Positions 37,105 through 45,416 are shown, counted from the first letter of the stretch. The stretch is 64,000 bases of DNA from an uncultured Collinsella sp. (GCA_958403385.1 CATXXC010000009.1:1-64000); one strand, 5' to 3'. Numbers and translations are program-made. The notes: generated from the letters alone by a model not told the origin.

Positions 37105-37734
37105 ATGATCAAGGCAGTGCTGTTTGACATGGACGGCGTGCTGGTCGATACCGAGTGGTTCTACAACCGTCGCCGCGTGGCATTTATGGAAGAGAAGGGC
37201 TTCCACTTTGACGAGATCCCCGATCTTTCGGGGTCTAACGAGCCTGCCATCTGGAAGGCGCTGGTGCCCGACGATGTTGAGCTGCGCGAGCGCCTGCGCG
37301 TGGAGTACAAGCAGGTCTACAGCCCGGACCACCCCGTTCCGTATGCCGAGCTGCTCAACGAGCAGACGGAGCCGGTGATGCGTGAGCTGCACGAGCGCGG
37401 CGTGAAGTGTGCCATCGCAAGCTCGTCCTATCGCGAGCTTATTGACGAGCTGGTGGAGATTGCCGGTATCGCCGACGTGCTGGACTACACTATCAGCGGT
37501 CACGAGTGCAGCGCGTTTAAGCCCGACCCCGAGATCTACCTGCGCGCCATGGAGGCGCTGGGGGTGGAGCCTGCCGAGTGCCTGGTTATCGAGGATTCGC
37601 CTTTGGGCATCGAGGCCGGCAAGCGCTCCGGCGCCCGCGTCCTGGCACTGCGTCCGCACGAGGGCGTCAACCTCGACCAATCGCGAGCCGATGCCGTTAT
37701 CGATAATCTGACCGACATTTTGGCCGCTTTGTAA
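37105..37734 (+). CDS. HAD-superfamily phosphatase/beta-phosphoglucomutase-like protein
   Basis: This 209-residue subclass I HAD protein starts MIKAVLFDMDGVLVDTE (nucleophile Asp8, acid/base Asp10), has a small helical cap, Lys in SAFKPDPEIYL, and the acidic IEDSPLGIEAG motif. It could dephosphorylate a sugar phosphate or interconvert hexose phosphates. Proximity to the PTS-SIS genes fits a role in clearing stalled sugar phosphates. Start: ATG 37105 behind GAAAGGAG; ATG 37099 is too close to that site. Confidence 0.85.
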   Translation: MIKAVLFDMDGVLVDTEWFYNRRRVAFMEEKGFHFDEIPDLSGSNEPAIWKALVPDDVELRERLRVEYKQVYSPDHPVPYAELLNEQTEPVMRELHERGVKCAIASSSYRELIDELVEIAGIADVLDYTISGHECSAFKPDPEIYLRAMEALGVEPAECLVIEDSPLGIEAGKRSGARVLALRPHEGVNLDQSRADAVIDNLTDILAAL

Positions 37735-37831
37735 TGTCAATCCGCCGCGAGAAGCACGGGTTCAAACGTTTTTTGCGGTGGACTGGCTCAATTTGGTTTC
37801 GATTTTGATCCGTTTGGCTTCGATTCGGGCT

Positions 37832-37950
37832 AAGTGAGTAGACTTTTTGGCGCAGGCCGAGCACAATGCATATCTTCCTTTGTAAAACCGCAGGTCACAG
37901 AGGTGGCTGTTTTGGGTGTGCTCGGCAGATCGTAAAAAGTCTACTCACTT
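37832..37950. repeat. Long intergenic palindrome (17-bp outer arms)
   Basis: AAGTGAGTAGACTTTTT at 37832-37848 and its exact reverse complement at 37934-37950 enclose a second stem, GCCGAGCACA/TGTGCTCGGC, and a ~50-nt loop. No T-tract or ORF is linked to it. The rest of 37735-38088 holds only the leader and GAAGGGA ribosome site of the next gene. Confidence 0.8.
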
Positions 37951-38088
37951 GGAATTTAGCCCTTTGGTCGTGGGGGTTGCTGGTCCCGTTTTGGTTGTCG
38001 AGAGAGGGTGAATTGAAGCGCCCCCGCACGCTCATGCTACAATCGCGGGCATGCCCCACAACTACATCTGCCTTCGAAGGGAGCCTAC

Positions 38089-39096
38089 GTGGCGAACGCC
38101 ATCGATCAGCTCACGGACCGAGTGCTCGTGCTCGGCCGCCTCACCATCGTCCGCCGTGCCATTACTGCCGTGGCGGTCACCATTTCTGCCGTTCTCCAGA
38201 CATTTCTGATCCAGGCGTTCATTCAACCCGCCGACCTGCTTCCGAGCGGTCTCACCGGCGTCGCGGTCCTACTCGATCGCGTTACCTCGCTCGGCGGCGT
38301 CCACATCGACATCTCGCTCGGTATGCTCGCGCTCAACATCCCCGTGGCACTCCTATGCTGGAGCGGCATTAGCAAGCGCTTCGTCATCTTCTCGATGATG
38401 CAGGTCGTGCTCTCATCGCTGTTCCTCAACATCTTTCACTTTGCCCCGTTTTTGGGCGACAAGATTATGCTCATCATTTTTGGCGGCGTGGTCTCGGGTC
38501 TGGGCGCTGCCATCGCGCTTAAGTCCGGCGCATCCACCGGCGGCACCGACTTTATCGCGCTGTGGGTCTCCAACCACACGGGCAAGACTATCTGGGGTGT
38601 CATCTTTGGCTTTAACTGCTTTATCCTGGCGATCTTTGGCTTTATGTTTGGCTGGGACAATGCGGCGTACTCCATCGTGTTCCAGTTTATTTCGACCAAG
38701 ACCATCGACAGTTTCTATCGTCGCTACGACCGCGTGACGCTGCAGATCACGACGCGCAAGGCAGACGAGGTCATGACCGCCTATGTTGACCATTTTCAGC
38801 ACGGCATTAGCTGTGCCGAGGTCATTGGCGGATACAGCCGCGAAAAGATGTACCTGCTGCACGCCGTTGTCTCGACCTACGAGAGCCAGGACATTATCAA
38901 GCTGGTGTGCGACATTGATCCCAGCGCCGTGATCAATGTGTTCCACACGCTCAACTTTGTGGGCGGCTGGTGGGGCGGTCATGTCGACGAGCCCATGCCC
39001 ACGGCCGTGCCCGATCCCGACAAGCCCGCGCGCATGGCCAGCAGGCAGGCGCGCCTTAGTGAGCAGGACAGCCTGCAGCAGGACGACGGCAAGTAG
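38089..39096 (+). CDS. YitT-family membrane protein (DUF161 plus DUF2179)
   Basis: This 335-residue protein has about five or six membrane helices (about 25-210) typical of YitT, including GAAIALKSGASTGGTDFIALWVSNHTG, a strongly conserved family segment. A cytoplasmic DUF2179 domain follows (about 225-300: YDRVTLQITTRKADEVMTAYV and SREKMYLLHAVVSTYE). The C-terminal ~40 residues are polar. Function is poorly known; relatives are putative transporters. The start is GTG at 38089 with GAAGGGA upstream. No functional link to flanking genes is evident. Confidence 0.88.
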   Translation: MANAIDQLTDRVLVLGRLTIVRRAITAVAVTISAVLQTFLIQAFIQPADLLPSGLTGVAVLLDRVTSLGGVHIDISLGMLALNIPVALLCWSGISKRFVIFSMMQVVLSSLFLNIFHFAPFLGDKIMLIIFGGVVSGLGAAIALKSGASTGGTDFIALWVSNHTGKTIWGVIFGFNCFILAIFGFMFGWDNAAYSIVFQFISTKTIDSFYRRYDRVTLQITTRKADEVMTAYVDHFQHGISCAEVIGGYSREKMYLLHAVVSTYESQDIIKLVCDIDPSAVINVFHTLNFVGGWWGGHVDEPMPTAVPDPDKPARMASRQARLSEQDSLQQDDGK

Positions 39097-39174
39097 GGTT
39101 TTGGCATTTTACCGGCCCGGCGCAACCCTTCCGTATGAGCCCCACGAAAGCCCCGTTGCTTTCGAGGGACTTTC

Positions 39175-39222
39175 GTTTGCCCAGATAAAACCTGCCAAAA
39201 TGAAGCTGTCGCTTTTTGGTAG
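39175..39222. repeat. 48-bp dispersed repeat, copy 1
   Basis: This segment (starts GTTTGCCCAGATAAAACC) is the reverse complement of 48717-48764 with only three mismatches in 48. Just upstream is a small hairpin, CGAAAG/CTTTCG. Both copies are non-coding and near gene ends, so it appears to be a dispersed extragenic repeat rather than a regulator site. Confidence 0.8.
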
Positions 39223-39266
39223 GGAGGGTGTATCGTTTTATCAATATGAGGTAACATGAAACTAGA

Positions 39267-39282
39267 CGTTATATACGTATTA
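39267..39282. promoter_or_regulatory. Candidate autoregulatory operator of the second GntR gene
   Basis: CGTTATATACGTAT lies about 35 bp before the GntR start and shares the CGTTATA half-site with the PTS and EamA upstream regions. Confidence 0.45.
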
Positions 39283-39315
39283 GTTATTTCAATATTTCGA
39301 TAAGAGTGATTAGAT

Positions 39316-40035
39316 ATGCCTGCGCCCAAAAATGCACCGCTTTACCAGCAGATTTACGACGAAATCAAGGATGCGATCGAGAAAGGTGTTTATGCACCCA
39401 AGGAGCGTATTCCGTCCGAGCTTGAGCTAGCCGAGCAGTACGACGTGAGCCGCATTACGGTGCGCCGCGCCGTCGAGGAGCTGTGCTCCGATGGCTACCT
39501 GGTTAAGCAGCAGGGCCGTGGCACCTTTGTCTCCACGCCGCACATCAACCGCCAGTTCCACGCTTCGACGCTGCAGACGTTTACCGCGCTGTGTGCCGAT
39601 AATGGCATGAAGGCGGGCGCGCATGTGGTCGATCGCCAGATTGTGCCGGCACGTCAAAACGAGATGGAGTTCTTTGGCCTGCAAAAGGACGCGCTGCTGC
39701 TGCATATTAAGCGCGTGCGTACAGCCGACGGCGAGCCCATCTTTGAGGAGAACATCTTTGTGCCGTTTGACGCCTACCGTGAGCTGTTGACGGCCGATCT
39801 TGAGGACAAGTCGATTTTTGCCGAGGTCGAGCGTGTTGGCGGAACGCCAATTGTCTCGGTTGGCTACCGCACGGTCGAGGCCGTTCGTGCCAATACCGAG
39901 CAGGCGGCCGAGTTGGGCATTGCTCCGCACGATCCGCTGCTCAACCTGCGTGCCGGCTTTATCGGCCCCAATGGCGAGCCGGTCCTGATGGGTAAGCAGT
40001 ACTACGTGGGATCGCGCTACGTTATGGTGATGTAA
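39316..40035 (+). CDS. GntR/UTRA transcriptional regulator (second of three)
   Basis: This is a 239-residue HutC-subfamily regulator. The winged helix (about 5-72) includes PLYQQIYDEIKDAIEKGVY, RIPSELELAEQYDVSRITVRRAV and GRGTFVSTP. The UTRA effector-binding domain follows (about 90-235) with LLHIKRVRTADGEPI and GKQYYVGSRYVMV. Shared CGTTATA half-sites upstream of itself, the PTS operon and the EamA gene make it the likely local regulator of that set. The ribosome site is weak. The B-type hairpin element starts at the first base after its stop codon. Confidence 0.9.
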   Translation: MPAPKNAPLYQQIYDEIKDAIEKGVYAPKERIPSELELAEQYDVSRITVRRAVEELCSDGYLVKQQGRGTFVSTPHINRQFHASTLQTFTALCADNGMKAGAHVVDRQIVPARQNEMEFFGLQKDALLLHIKRVRTADGEPIFEENIFVPFDAYRELLTADLEDKSIFAEVERVGGTPIVSVGYRTVEAVRANTEQAAELGIAPHDPLLNLRAGFIGPNGEPVLMGKQYYVGSRYVMVM

Positions 40036-40199
40036 GTTACGCGGTTTTGCCAAACCGCGCAACGGCTCGACGCTGCAAACGCCCCTAAGCGGCAATCTGA
40101 CGTTCAATCGTCGGTCGCGTACCAAAGTACGCTTCCCTCCTCTTTCACGTCACCTTGCTCGCTTAGGGGCGTTTTCGCTGACTTTTGCTCAACCTGCGG
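40036..40199 (+). repeat. Three-hairpin element, copy B
   Basis: It has the same constant blocks as copy A (ACGCGGTTTT, GGCTCGACGCTGC, CAATCTGACGTTCAA, TTTCACG, CACCTTGC, TGCTCAACC). The arms at 40077-40091 (AAACGCCCCTAAGCG) and 40160-40174 are perfect 15-bp reverse complements unrelated to copy A, and the inner hairpin is GCGTAC/GTACGC. It begins at the base after the GntR stop and, like copy A, is followed by the GGGGACGTTC palindrome. Confidence 0.82.
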
Positions 40200-40228
40200 G
40201 ATTTCCGCGCTTGTCAAGAGACTAGTCG

Positions 40229-40272
40229 TTGGGGACGTTCTTAAACGACTGGTCATTCAAGAACGTCCCCAA
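40229..40272. repeat. GGGGACGTTC palindrome, copy 2
   Basis: TTGGGGACGTTC and GAACGTCCCCAA (12 bp, perfect) flank an inner imperfect palindrome AAACGACTGGTCATT. It matches the unit at 31810-31853, and both sit the same way beyond an A/B-type element. Confidence 0.8.
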
Positions 40273-40330
40273 TGACTACCCGCAGAATGAGCGTGGCTGA
40301 CAGCCGTGCGGCACCGGTCCGCGTGGCGGC

Positions 40331-40336
40331 GTATAA
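40331..40336 (+). promoter_or_regulatory. Probable -10 box of recQ
   Basis: A perfect TATAAT lies 33 bp before the recQ start. No good -35 hexamer is visible at the usual spacing, so the assignment is tentative. Confidence 0.4.
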
Positions 40337-40368
40337 TCGGCGGCAGATGACTTGGACGTTAGGAAACC

Positions 40369-42345
40369 ATGACCGATAGCATGCAGCAGATGGCGCTCGA
40401 CACGCTCGGCGCCTATTTTGGCTACACCTCTTTTCGCCCGGGACAGGATCGCATGGTGGATGCGATTCTTGCCGGTCGCGATGCGCTGGGCGTTATGCCC
40501 ACGGGCGCCGGCAAGTCTATCTGCTACCAGGTCCCCGCGCTCATGCTGTCCGGCATCACCTTTGTGGTGAGCCCGTTGCTGTCGCTTATGGAGGACCAGA
40601 CCCGCGCGCTGCTCGCGGCGGGTGCGCGACCCAGTTATCTCAACTCCAGTCTTACGCCGGCTCAGCAAAATACCGTGCTCAAGCGGGCGCGCGAGGGCCG
40701 TTATCAGCTTATGTATGTGGCGCCCGAGCGCCTGCTCGAGCCGCGCTTTCTGGCCTTTGCGCAGGAAGCTGCGGCCGAAGGCGGCATTGGCGTGCCACTC
40801 GTGGCCATTGACGAGGCCCACTGCGTGAGCCAATGGGGTCAGGATTTCCGCCCCGCCTACCTGCAGATTCGCGAGTTCATCGATTCCCTGCCGCAGCGCC
40901 CCATCGTGGCGGCCTTTACCGCTACGGCGACCGAGCGTGTGCGCGCGGACATTCAGCAGATGCTCGGCCTGCAAAATCCCGCGACGGTAGTGACGGGCTT
41001 CGATCGCAAGAACCTCTACTTTGGTTGCGAGGAGATGGGCGACAAGGCCAAGGCCGTGTGGGTGCGCGACTACGTGATCGCGCATTCGAGCGAGAGCGGC
41101 ATCGTGTATTGCTCGACCCGCAAGACGGTCGACGCGCTGGCCGCGGAGCTTGCCGAGGCGCTGGACCCCAGCGGCATTCGCGTGGGCCGTTATCACGCCG
41201 GCATGGGCAACGACGCTCGCCGCCAGAGCCAGCGCGCCTTTATCGACGACGACATTCAGGTGATGGTTGCCACCAACGCCTTTGGCATGGGCATCGACAA
41301 ACCCAACGTGCGCTACGTGATTCACAACAACGTGCCCGAGAGCATCGAGGCCTACTACCAGGAAGCGGGCCGTGCCGGCCGCGATGGCGATCCGGCAAGC
41401 TGCCATTTGCTGTGGAACGGCAACGATTTCCGTATGCGCCGCTTTCTGATCGATCGCGGAGATGCTGCCGACGAGGCGCTTGACGACGAACAGCGCGCGT
41501 GGGCGCTCCAGAACCGTTATCGCCTGCTCAGCCAGATGGAGGGCTACTGCAATACCACCGGCTGCCTGCGCGAATACATGCTGCGCTACTTTGGCGACGA
41601 GGCCGCGGCCGAGCATGCGGCAGCCGCCGCGGGCGGCACGACAGACGACGCCGATGGCTGCGGCAACTGCAGCAACTGCCTCACGCAGTTCGAGGTCGAG
41701 GATGTCACCGATATGGCCCGCGCCGCTGTGCGCTATGTGGCCACGCGACCCATGCGCTTTGGTAAGTCGCTCATCGCCGATGTGCTTCACGGCGGCAACA
41801 CCGAGCGCATTCGCCAGATGCATCTGGACGAGGACCGCGGCTACGGTGAGCTGTCGAGCGAATCGGTCGGGCGCATCAAGGACATCATCGGCCAGCTGTG
41901 CGGCCGCGGCTATTTGGCCACCTCGCAGGGGCAGTACCCGGTCGTGGGGCTGGGTCCGCGTGCCAGCGAGGTCGAGGACGAGGCGTTCGCCTTTACCGTT
42001 AAGCGTCGCGCGTCCAAGCGCAAGGCCTCGGCCCGCGCCCGCCGTGCGGTGGATTTGCTGCGCGAGGAGGCCGAGCTGGATCAGCGCCCGCGCGTTGGCG
42101 ACGATGCCGAGCTGTTCGAGCGCCTGCGTGCCCTGCGCAAGGAGATCTCGACCGAGCTGGAGATGGCGCCGTATATGGTCTTTTCCGACAAGGCCCTGCG
42201 CGGCCTGTGCCGCCTGCGCCCGCAGACGCGCGACGAGCTGATCCAGGTCAACGGTATTGGCGAGAAAAAAGCCGACGCCTTTGGCGAGCAGTTTATGGCG
42301 GCGATTGAAGAGTTTGAGTCCGAGCATGCGCGGGATGGGGCATAA
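40369..42345 (+). CDS. recQ: ATP-dependent DNA helicase RecQ
   Basis: This is a 658-residue RecQ with all domains. The helicase core has FRPGQ (Q-motif region), Walker A MPTGAGKS (43-50), DEAH (148-151), FTATAT and the QEAGRAGRDG motif. The RQC zinc-binding cysteines appear in CNTTGC and CGNCSNC, a winged helix follows, and an HRDC domain ends the protein (about 580-655). An Ala-rich insert (EAAAEHAAAAAGG) lies before the zinc cluster. RecQ unwinds forks and recombination structures. The third GntR gene starts 2 nt after its stop, an unexpected coupling of repair and sugar regulation. Confidence 0.96.
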   Translation: MTDSMQQMALDTLGAYFGYTSFRPGQDRMVDAILAGRDALGVMPTGAGKSICYQVPALMLSGITFVVSPLLSLMEDQTRALLAAGARPSYLNSSLTPAQQNTVLKRAREGRYQLMYVAPERLLEPRFLAFAQEAAAEGGIGVPLVAIDEAHCVSQWGQDFRPAYLQIREFIDSLPQRPIVAAFTATATERVRADIQQMLGLQNPATVVTGFDRKNLYFGCEEMGDKAKAVWVRDYVIAHSSESGIVYCSTRKTVDALAAELAEALDPSGIRVGRYHAGMGNDARRQSQRAFIDDDIQVMVATNAFGMGIDKPNVRYVIHNNVPESIEAYYQEAGRAGRDGDPASCHLLWNGNDFRMRRFLIDRGDAADEALDDEQRAWALQNRYRLLSQMEGYCNTTGCLREYMLRYFGDEAAAEHAAAAAGGTTDDADGCGNCSNCLTQFEVEDVTDMARAAVRYVATRPMRFGKSLIADVLHGGNTERIRQMHLDEDRGYGELSSESVGRIKDIIGQLCGRGYLATSQGQYPVVGLGPRASEVEDEAFAFTVKRRASKRKASARARRAVDLLREEAELDQRPRVGDDAELFERLRALRKEISTELEMAPYMVFSDKALRGLCRLRPQTRDELIQVNGIGEKKADAFGEQFMAAIEEFESEHARDGA

Positions 42346-42347
42346 CG

Positions 42348-43112
42348 ATGGCAACCGATAGCAAGACCGAACGTTCCGAGCGCGCCGAGGTGTCCGCCGT
42401 GCCGCTGTACCAGCAGGTCATGGACGACCTAAAGGGCGAGATCGCGCGCGGCGTGTATGCTGCCGGCTCGCGCATTCCTTCCGAGATGGAGCTCGCGAAG
42501 TCCTACGGCGTGGGGCGCGTCACCGTGCGCCGTGCCATCGAGGAGCTGTCGCGCGTGGGGTATCTCAACCGCCAGCAGGGGAGGGGTACCTTTGTGTGCG
42601 CTCCCAAGCTCAAGCGCAAGATTCGCCAGAAGGGTGACGTCCAGAGCTTTACTGAGGGTTGTGCTGCCAACGACATGGTGCCGGGTGCGCGTCTGGTGTC
42701 GCGCACGGTGGTCGCGGCGACGCACGAGGATGCGGCGTTCTTTGGCGCGGAGCCCGGCTGCGAGCTTATCGTGGTCGAACGCGTGCGCACAGCCGACGGC
42801 ATCCCTGTCATGCTTGAGAACAACGCCTTTGTGCTCGCCGACCATCCCTATCTGCAGACGCTTGCCGACAAGGACCTCACGGACAATTCCATCTTTGCGC
42901 TCGTTGCCGAGCATTCGGGTCGCGCGCCGCTCAAGTCCGACCCCTGCACCGTGGAGATTGCGCTTGCCGATGCTCAGGCGGCCCCGCTGTTGGAGGTGCC
43001 GGTCGGTGAGCCGCTCTTCTATATGGAGGCGTACTTTACCGATGAGGACGAGCGCCCCTTGCTGCTCGGCCGCCAAAAGATCGTGGGCTCGCGCTACGTG
43101 TTCGACATCTAA
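42348..43112 (+). CDS. GntR/UTRA transcriptional regulator (third of three)
   Basis: This is a 254-residue HutC-type regulator with a ~15-residue polar N-terminal extension, a winged helix (PLYQQVMDDLKGEIARGVY, RIPSEMELAKSYGVGRVTVRRAI, GRGTFVCAP) and a UTRA domain. It is closer to the second regulator than to the first. It starts two bases after recQ, with the ribosome site (GGGATGGGG) inside recQ. The SIS gene downstream is separated by 144 bp holding two copies of an ATAGAAC-based repeat, so it probably regulates that gene. Confidence 0.9.
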   Translation: MATDSKTERSERAEVSAVPLYQQVMDDLKGEIARGVYAAGSRIPSEMELAKSYGVGRVTVRRAIEELSRVGYLNRQQGRGTFVCAPKLKRKIRQKGDVQSFTEGCAANDMVPGARLVSRTVVAATHEDAAFFGAEPGCELIVVERVRTADGIPVMLENNAFVLADHPYLQTLADKDLTDNSIFALVAEHSGRAPLKSDPCTVEIALADAQAAPLLEVPVGEPLFYMEAYFTDEDERPLLLGRQKIVGSRYVFDI

Positions 43113-43120
43113 CGTCCACA

Positions 43121-43203
43121 GATAGAACAACATAGAACAAATTTGCTAAGATGACTTCACGGGCGTTGTTGCACGTGTTATAAATAGGACAACATAGAAC
43201 GAC
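43121..43203. promoter_or_regulatory. Paired operator-like repeats upstream of the third SIS gene
   Basis: GATAGAACAACATAGAACAA at 43121 and AATAGGACAACATAGAACGA at 43183 are two near-identical sites, each a direct repeat of ATAGAAC at 10-bp spacing. Their placement between the third GntR gene and its neighbouring SIS gene suggests looping or cooperative repression. Confidence 0.6.
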
Positions 43204-43256
43204 AGCAGGTACGAGCTGCCGTCGCTCAAAACCGCCGCACAAGGAGGAGCATCAGG

Positions 43257-44225
43257 ATGAACGCACACGATCTGATTCAGGAAATCATCGAGCGCAAGGG
43301 CAAGATTGAGAACGTCTTTTGGATCGCCTGTGGCGGTTCGATGATCGACCTGATGCCGGCCAACGAGCTGCTCAAGCGCGAGGCAACCACGTTTACCTCG
43401 ACGGTCTACACGGCGCGCGAGTTTTGCCTGATGGCCCCCAAGAGTCTTGGCGAGAAGTCACTCGTCATCGCCTGCAGCCACAGCGGCAACACGCAGGAGG
43501 TCGTTGACGGCTGCGAGATGGCGCTGGCAGCCGGCGCCGAGGTCGTGGCCATGACCGACTGCGAGGGCTCCAAGATCGATAACGGCAAGTGGACCACCTG
43601 GGTCTATCCGTGGGGCGAAGGCGTGCCGCAGGCCGAGGTCCCGCAGGGTATCGGCGCTCTGATCGCCGCCGAGCTGCTCGACCAGCAGGAGGGTTACGAG
43701 GCGCTCGCCGACATGTACGAAGGCCTTAAGCAGATGGATGCGCTGCTGCCCGCCGCACGCGAGAAGGTCAACGCCGAGCTGGGCGCCCGCTTTGCCGAGC
43801 TCTGCCAGCAGCACAAGTTCTTCTATATCCTGGGCTCCGGACCCAACTTTAGCCAGACCTACGCCATGGCCATCTGCTCGCTCATGGAGATGCAATGGCA
43901 GCACTGCTGCTATATCCACTCCGGCGAGTACTTCCACGGCCCCTTCGAGGCTACCGAGCCCGGCGTGTTCTACTTTGTGCAGCTTGGATCGGGCGAGTGC
44001 CGCCCCATGGAGGAGCGAGCGCTGGCGTTCCTCAACACGCACACCGACACGATCATGGTACTCGACGCGCTCGAGTACGGCGTGGGCGAGGTGCCCGCCA
44101 GCGTGCGTTCGTACCTGGAGCCGATCTTCTTCTACAACATGAGCTGCGAGCTGCGCGCCGCGCGCGGCAAGGTGTTCGACCACAGCCCCGAGGTTCGTCG
44201 CTACATGGGCATCGAACAGTACTAG
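43257..44225 (+). CDS. FrlB-like SIS deglycase/isomerase (third of three)
   Basis: This 322-residue protein with two SIS domains has an intact phosphate loop (CSHSGNTQE, 73-81) and catalytic GEYFHGPFE (Glu224, His227). It shares the overall layout of the other two copies but only moderate identity, and ends RRYMGIEQY. Expected reaction: deglycation or isomerisation of a phosphorylated amino sugar or fructosamine in the cytoplasm. AAGGAGGAG precedes the ATG. It is likely a separate unit under the third GntR regulator, with no transporter attached, so it may use the PTS upstream or an unlinked one. Confidence 0.83.
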   Translation: MNAHDLIQEIIERKGKIENVFWIACGGSMIDLMPANELLKREATTFTSTVYTAREFCLMAPKSLGEKSLVIACSHSGNTQEVVDGCEMALAAGAEVVAMTDCEGSKIDNGKWTTWVYPWGEGVPQAEVPQGIGALIAAELLDQQEGYEALADMYEGLKQMDALLPAAREKVNAELGARFAELCQQHKFFYILGSGPNFSQTYAMAICSLMEMQWQHCCYIHSGEYFHGPFEATEPGVFYFVQLGSGECRPMEERALAFLNTHTDTIMVLDALEYGVGEVPASVRSYLEPIFFYNMSCELRAARGKVFDHSPEVRRYMGIEQY

Positions 44226-44274
44226 GTAACGGGAAAAGCATTCACCTTCGATTCGCAAGCGTGTCGCGGGAGTC

Positions 44275-44318
44275 AAAAAGCGGGCCGCGCCGGTGGGTTT
44301 CCGGCGCGGCCCGCTTTA
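44275..44318. terminator. Bidirectional terminator between the SIS and dehydrogenase genes
   Basis: AAAGCGGGCCGCGCCGG and CCGGCGCGGCCCGCTTT are a perfect long stem with A-run and T-run ends, so it can end both convergent transcripts. Confidence 0.92.
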
Positions 44319-44359
44319 CATTGTGTCCGTATGAGTGAGTTGTCGCATCAACCGGCGGA

Positions 44360-45337
44360 CTACTTGGCGTCGTAGGCCTCGGCGTCCCACCAGTCGAGCT
44401 GGGCAATGTTGTCGCGGATGTGCTGGCAGCTCTTGTGGAAGCCCTCGAGCTCGTACTCGGACAGGTCGAGCGTGTAGACCTCCTCGACGCCCTCGGCGCC
44501 GATCACGCACGGCAGGGATGTGAAGATGCCCTCCTCGCCATACTGGCCGGTCATGAGCGTGGAGGCGGAAAGCACGGCGTGCTCGTTGTGCAGCACGGCG
44601 GCGCAGACGCGCGCGGCGGAGTTGGCGACGGCGTACTCGGTGCACTGCTTGCCTTGGTAGGTCACATAGCCGCCCTTGCGCGCGAGCTCCTCGACCTCCA
44701 TGTGGTCGAAGGCGTACTTGTCGGGGTTTTCGGCCTGAAGCTCGTTGAGGCTCTTGCCGGCGATGGTCGCGGCCTTAAAGGCGGCCAGCTGGCTAAAGCC
44801 GTGCTCGCCGATCATGTAGGCGTCGATGGACTTGGGGCTCACGCCGACCTTCTTGGAGATCTCGGTGCGCAGGCGGGCGGAATCCAGGCCGCAGCCCGAG
44901 CCGATGATCTTCTTGGGATCGTAGCCGGTCAGGTGCCACAGCTCGGTGCACACGACGTCGCAGGGGTTGGAGATGCTCACAAAGATGCCGTCGAAGCCGG
45001 CGTCGACGATGCGCTTGGCAAAGGAGCGGGCGGCGTCGGTGGTAAAGAACAGCTCGCCGTCGCGGTTGCCGGCGGCCAGCGCGACCTTACCGGCGGCGTT
45101 GACGATGACGTCGCAACAGGCCAGCTCCTCGTAGTGGTCGTAGCAGTTGACGATCTTGGTGTTGTACGGGACAAACGAAAGGGAGTCGCGCAGGTCCTGG
45201 ACCTCGGAAGTCACCTTGGCCTCGTTGATATCGCACAGGTACAGCTCATCGGCAATGCCCTGCATGAGCAGGCTGTTGGCGACATGTGCTCCTACGTGGC
45301 CCTGGCCGACCACACCGATCTTACGCGTCTGGTACAT
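44360..45337 (-). CDS. L-lactate/2-hydroxyacid dehydrogenase
   Basis: This 325-residue NAD-dependent dehydrogenase of the LDH/MDH family has GVVGQGHVGAHVA (Rossmann glycine motif), DLRDSLSF, ISNPCDVV and the catalytic His in IGEHGFSQ. Details such as GQGHVG and the active-site loop resemble L-2-hydroxyisocaproate dehydrogenases as much as true LDH, so the substrate may be pyruvate or a branched 2-oxoacid. The start is the ATG behind GGAAGGA on the minus strand; the open frame runs 13 codons further without a better site. A bidirectional terminator lies at its 3' end. Confidence 0.87.
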   Translation of the reverse strand: MYQTRKIGVVGQGHVGAHVANSLLMQGIADELYLCDINEAKVTSEVQDLRDSLSFVPYNTKIVNCYDHYEELACCDVIVNAAGKVALAAGNRDGELFFTTDAARSFAKRIVDAGFDGIFVSISNPCDVVCTELWHLTGYDPKKIIGSGCGLDSARLRTEISKKVGVSPKSIDAYMIGEHGFSQLAAFKAATIAGKSLNELQAENPDKYAFDHMEVEELARKGGYVTYQGKQCTEYAVANSAARVCAAVLHNEHAVLSASTLMTGQYGEEGIFTSLPCVIGAEGVEEVYTLDLSEYELEGFHKSCQHIRDNIAQLDWWDAEAYDAK

Positions 45338-45416
45338 ATATGTATCCTTCCGGCCGAGTTTTTCGCGTCGAACCATTGTAGCGTCCTGCTACCACTTTGC
45401 TAGGCTAAAGCGTCGC

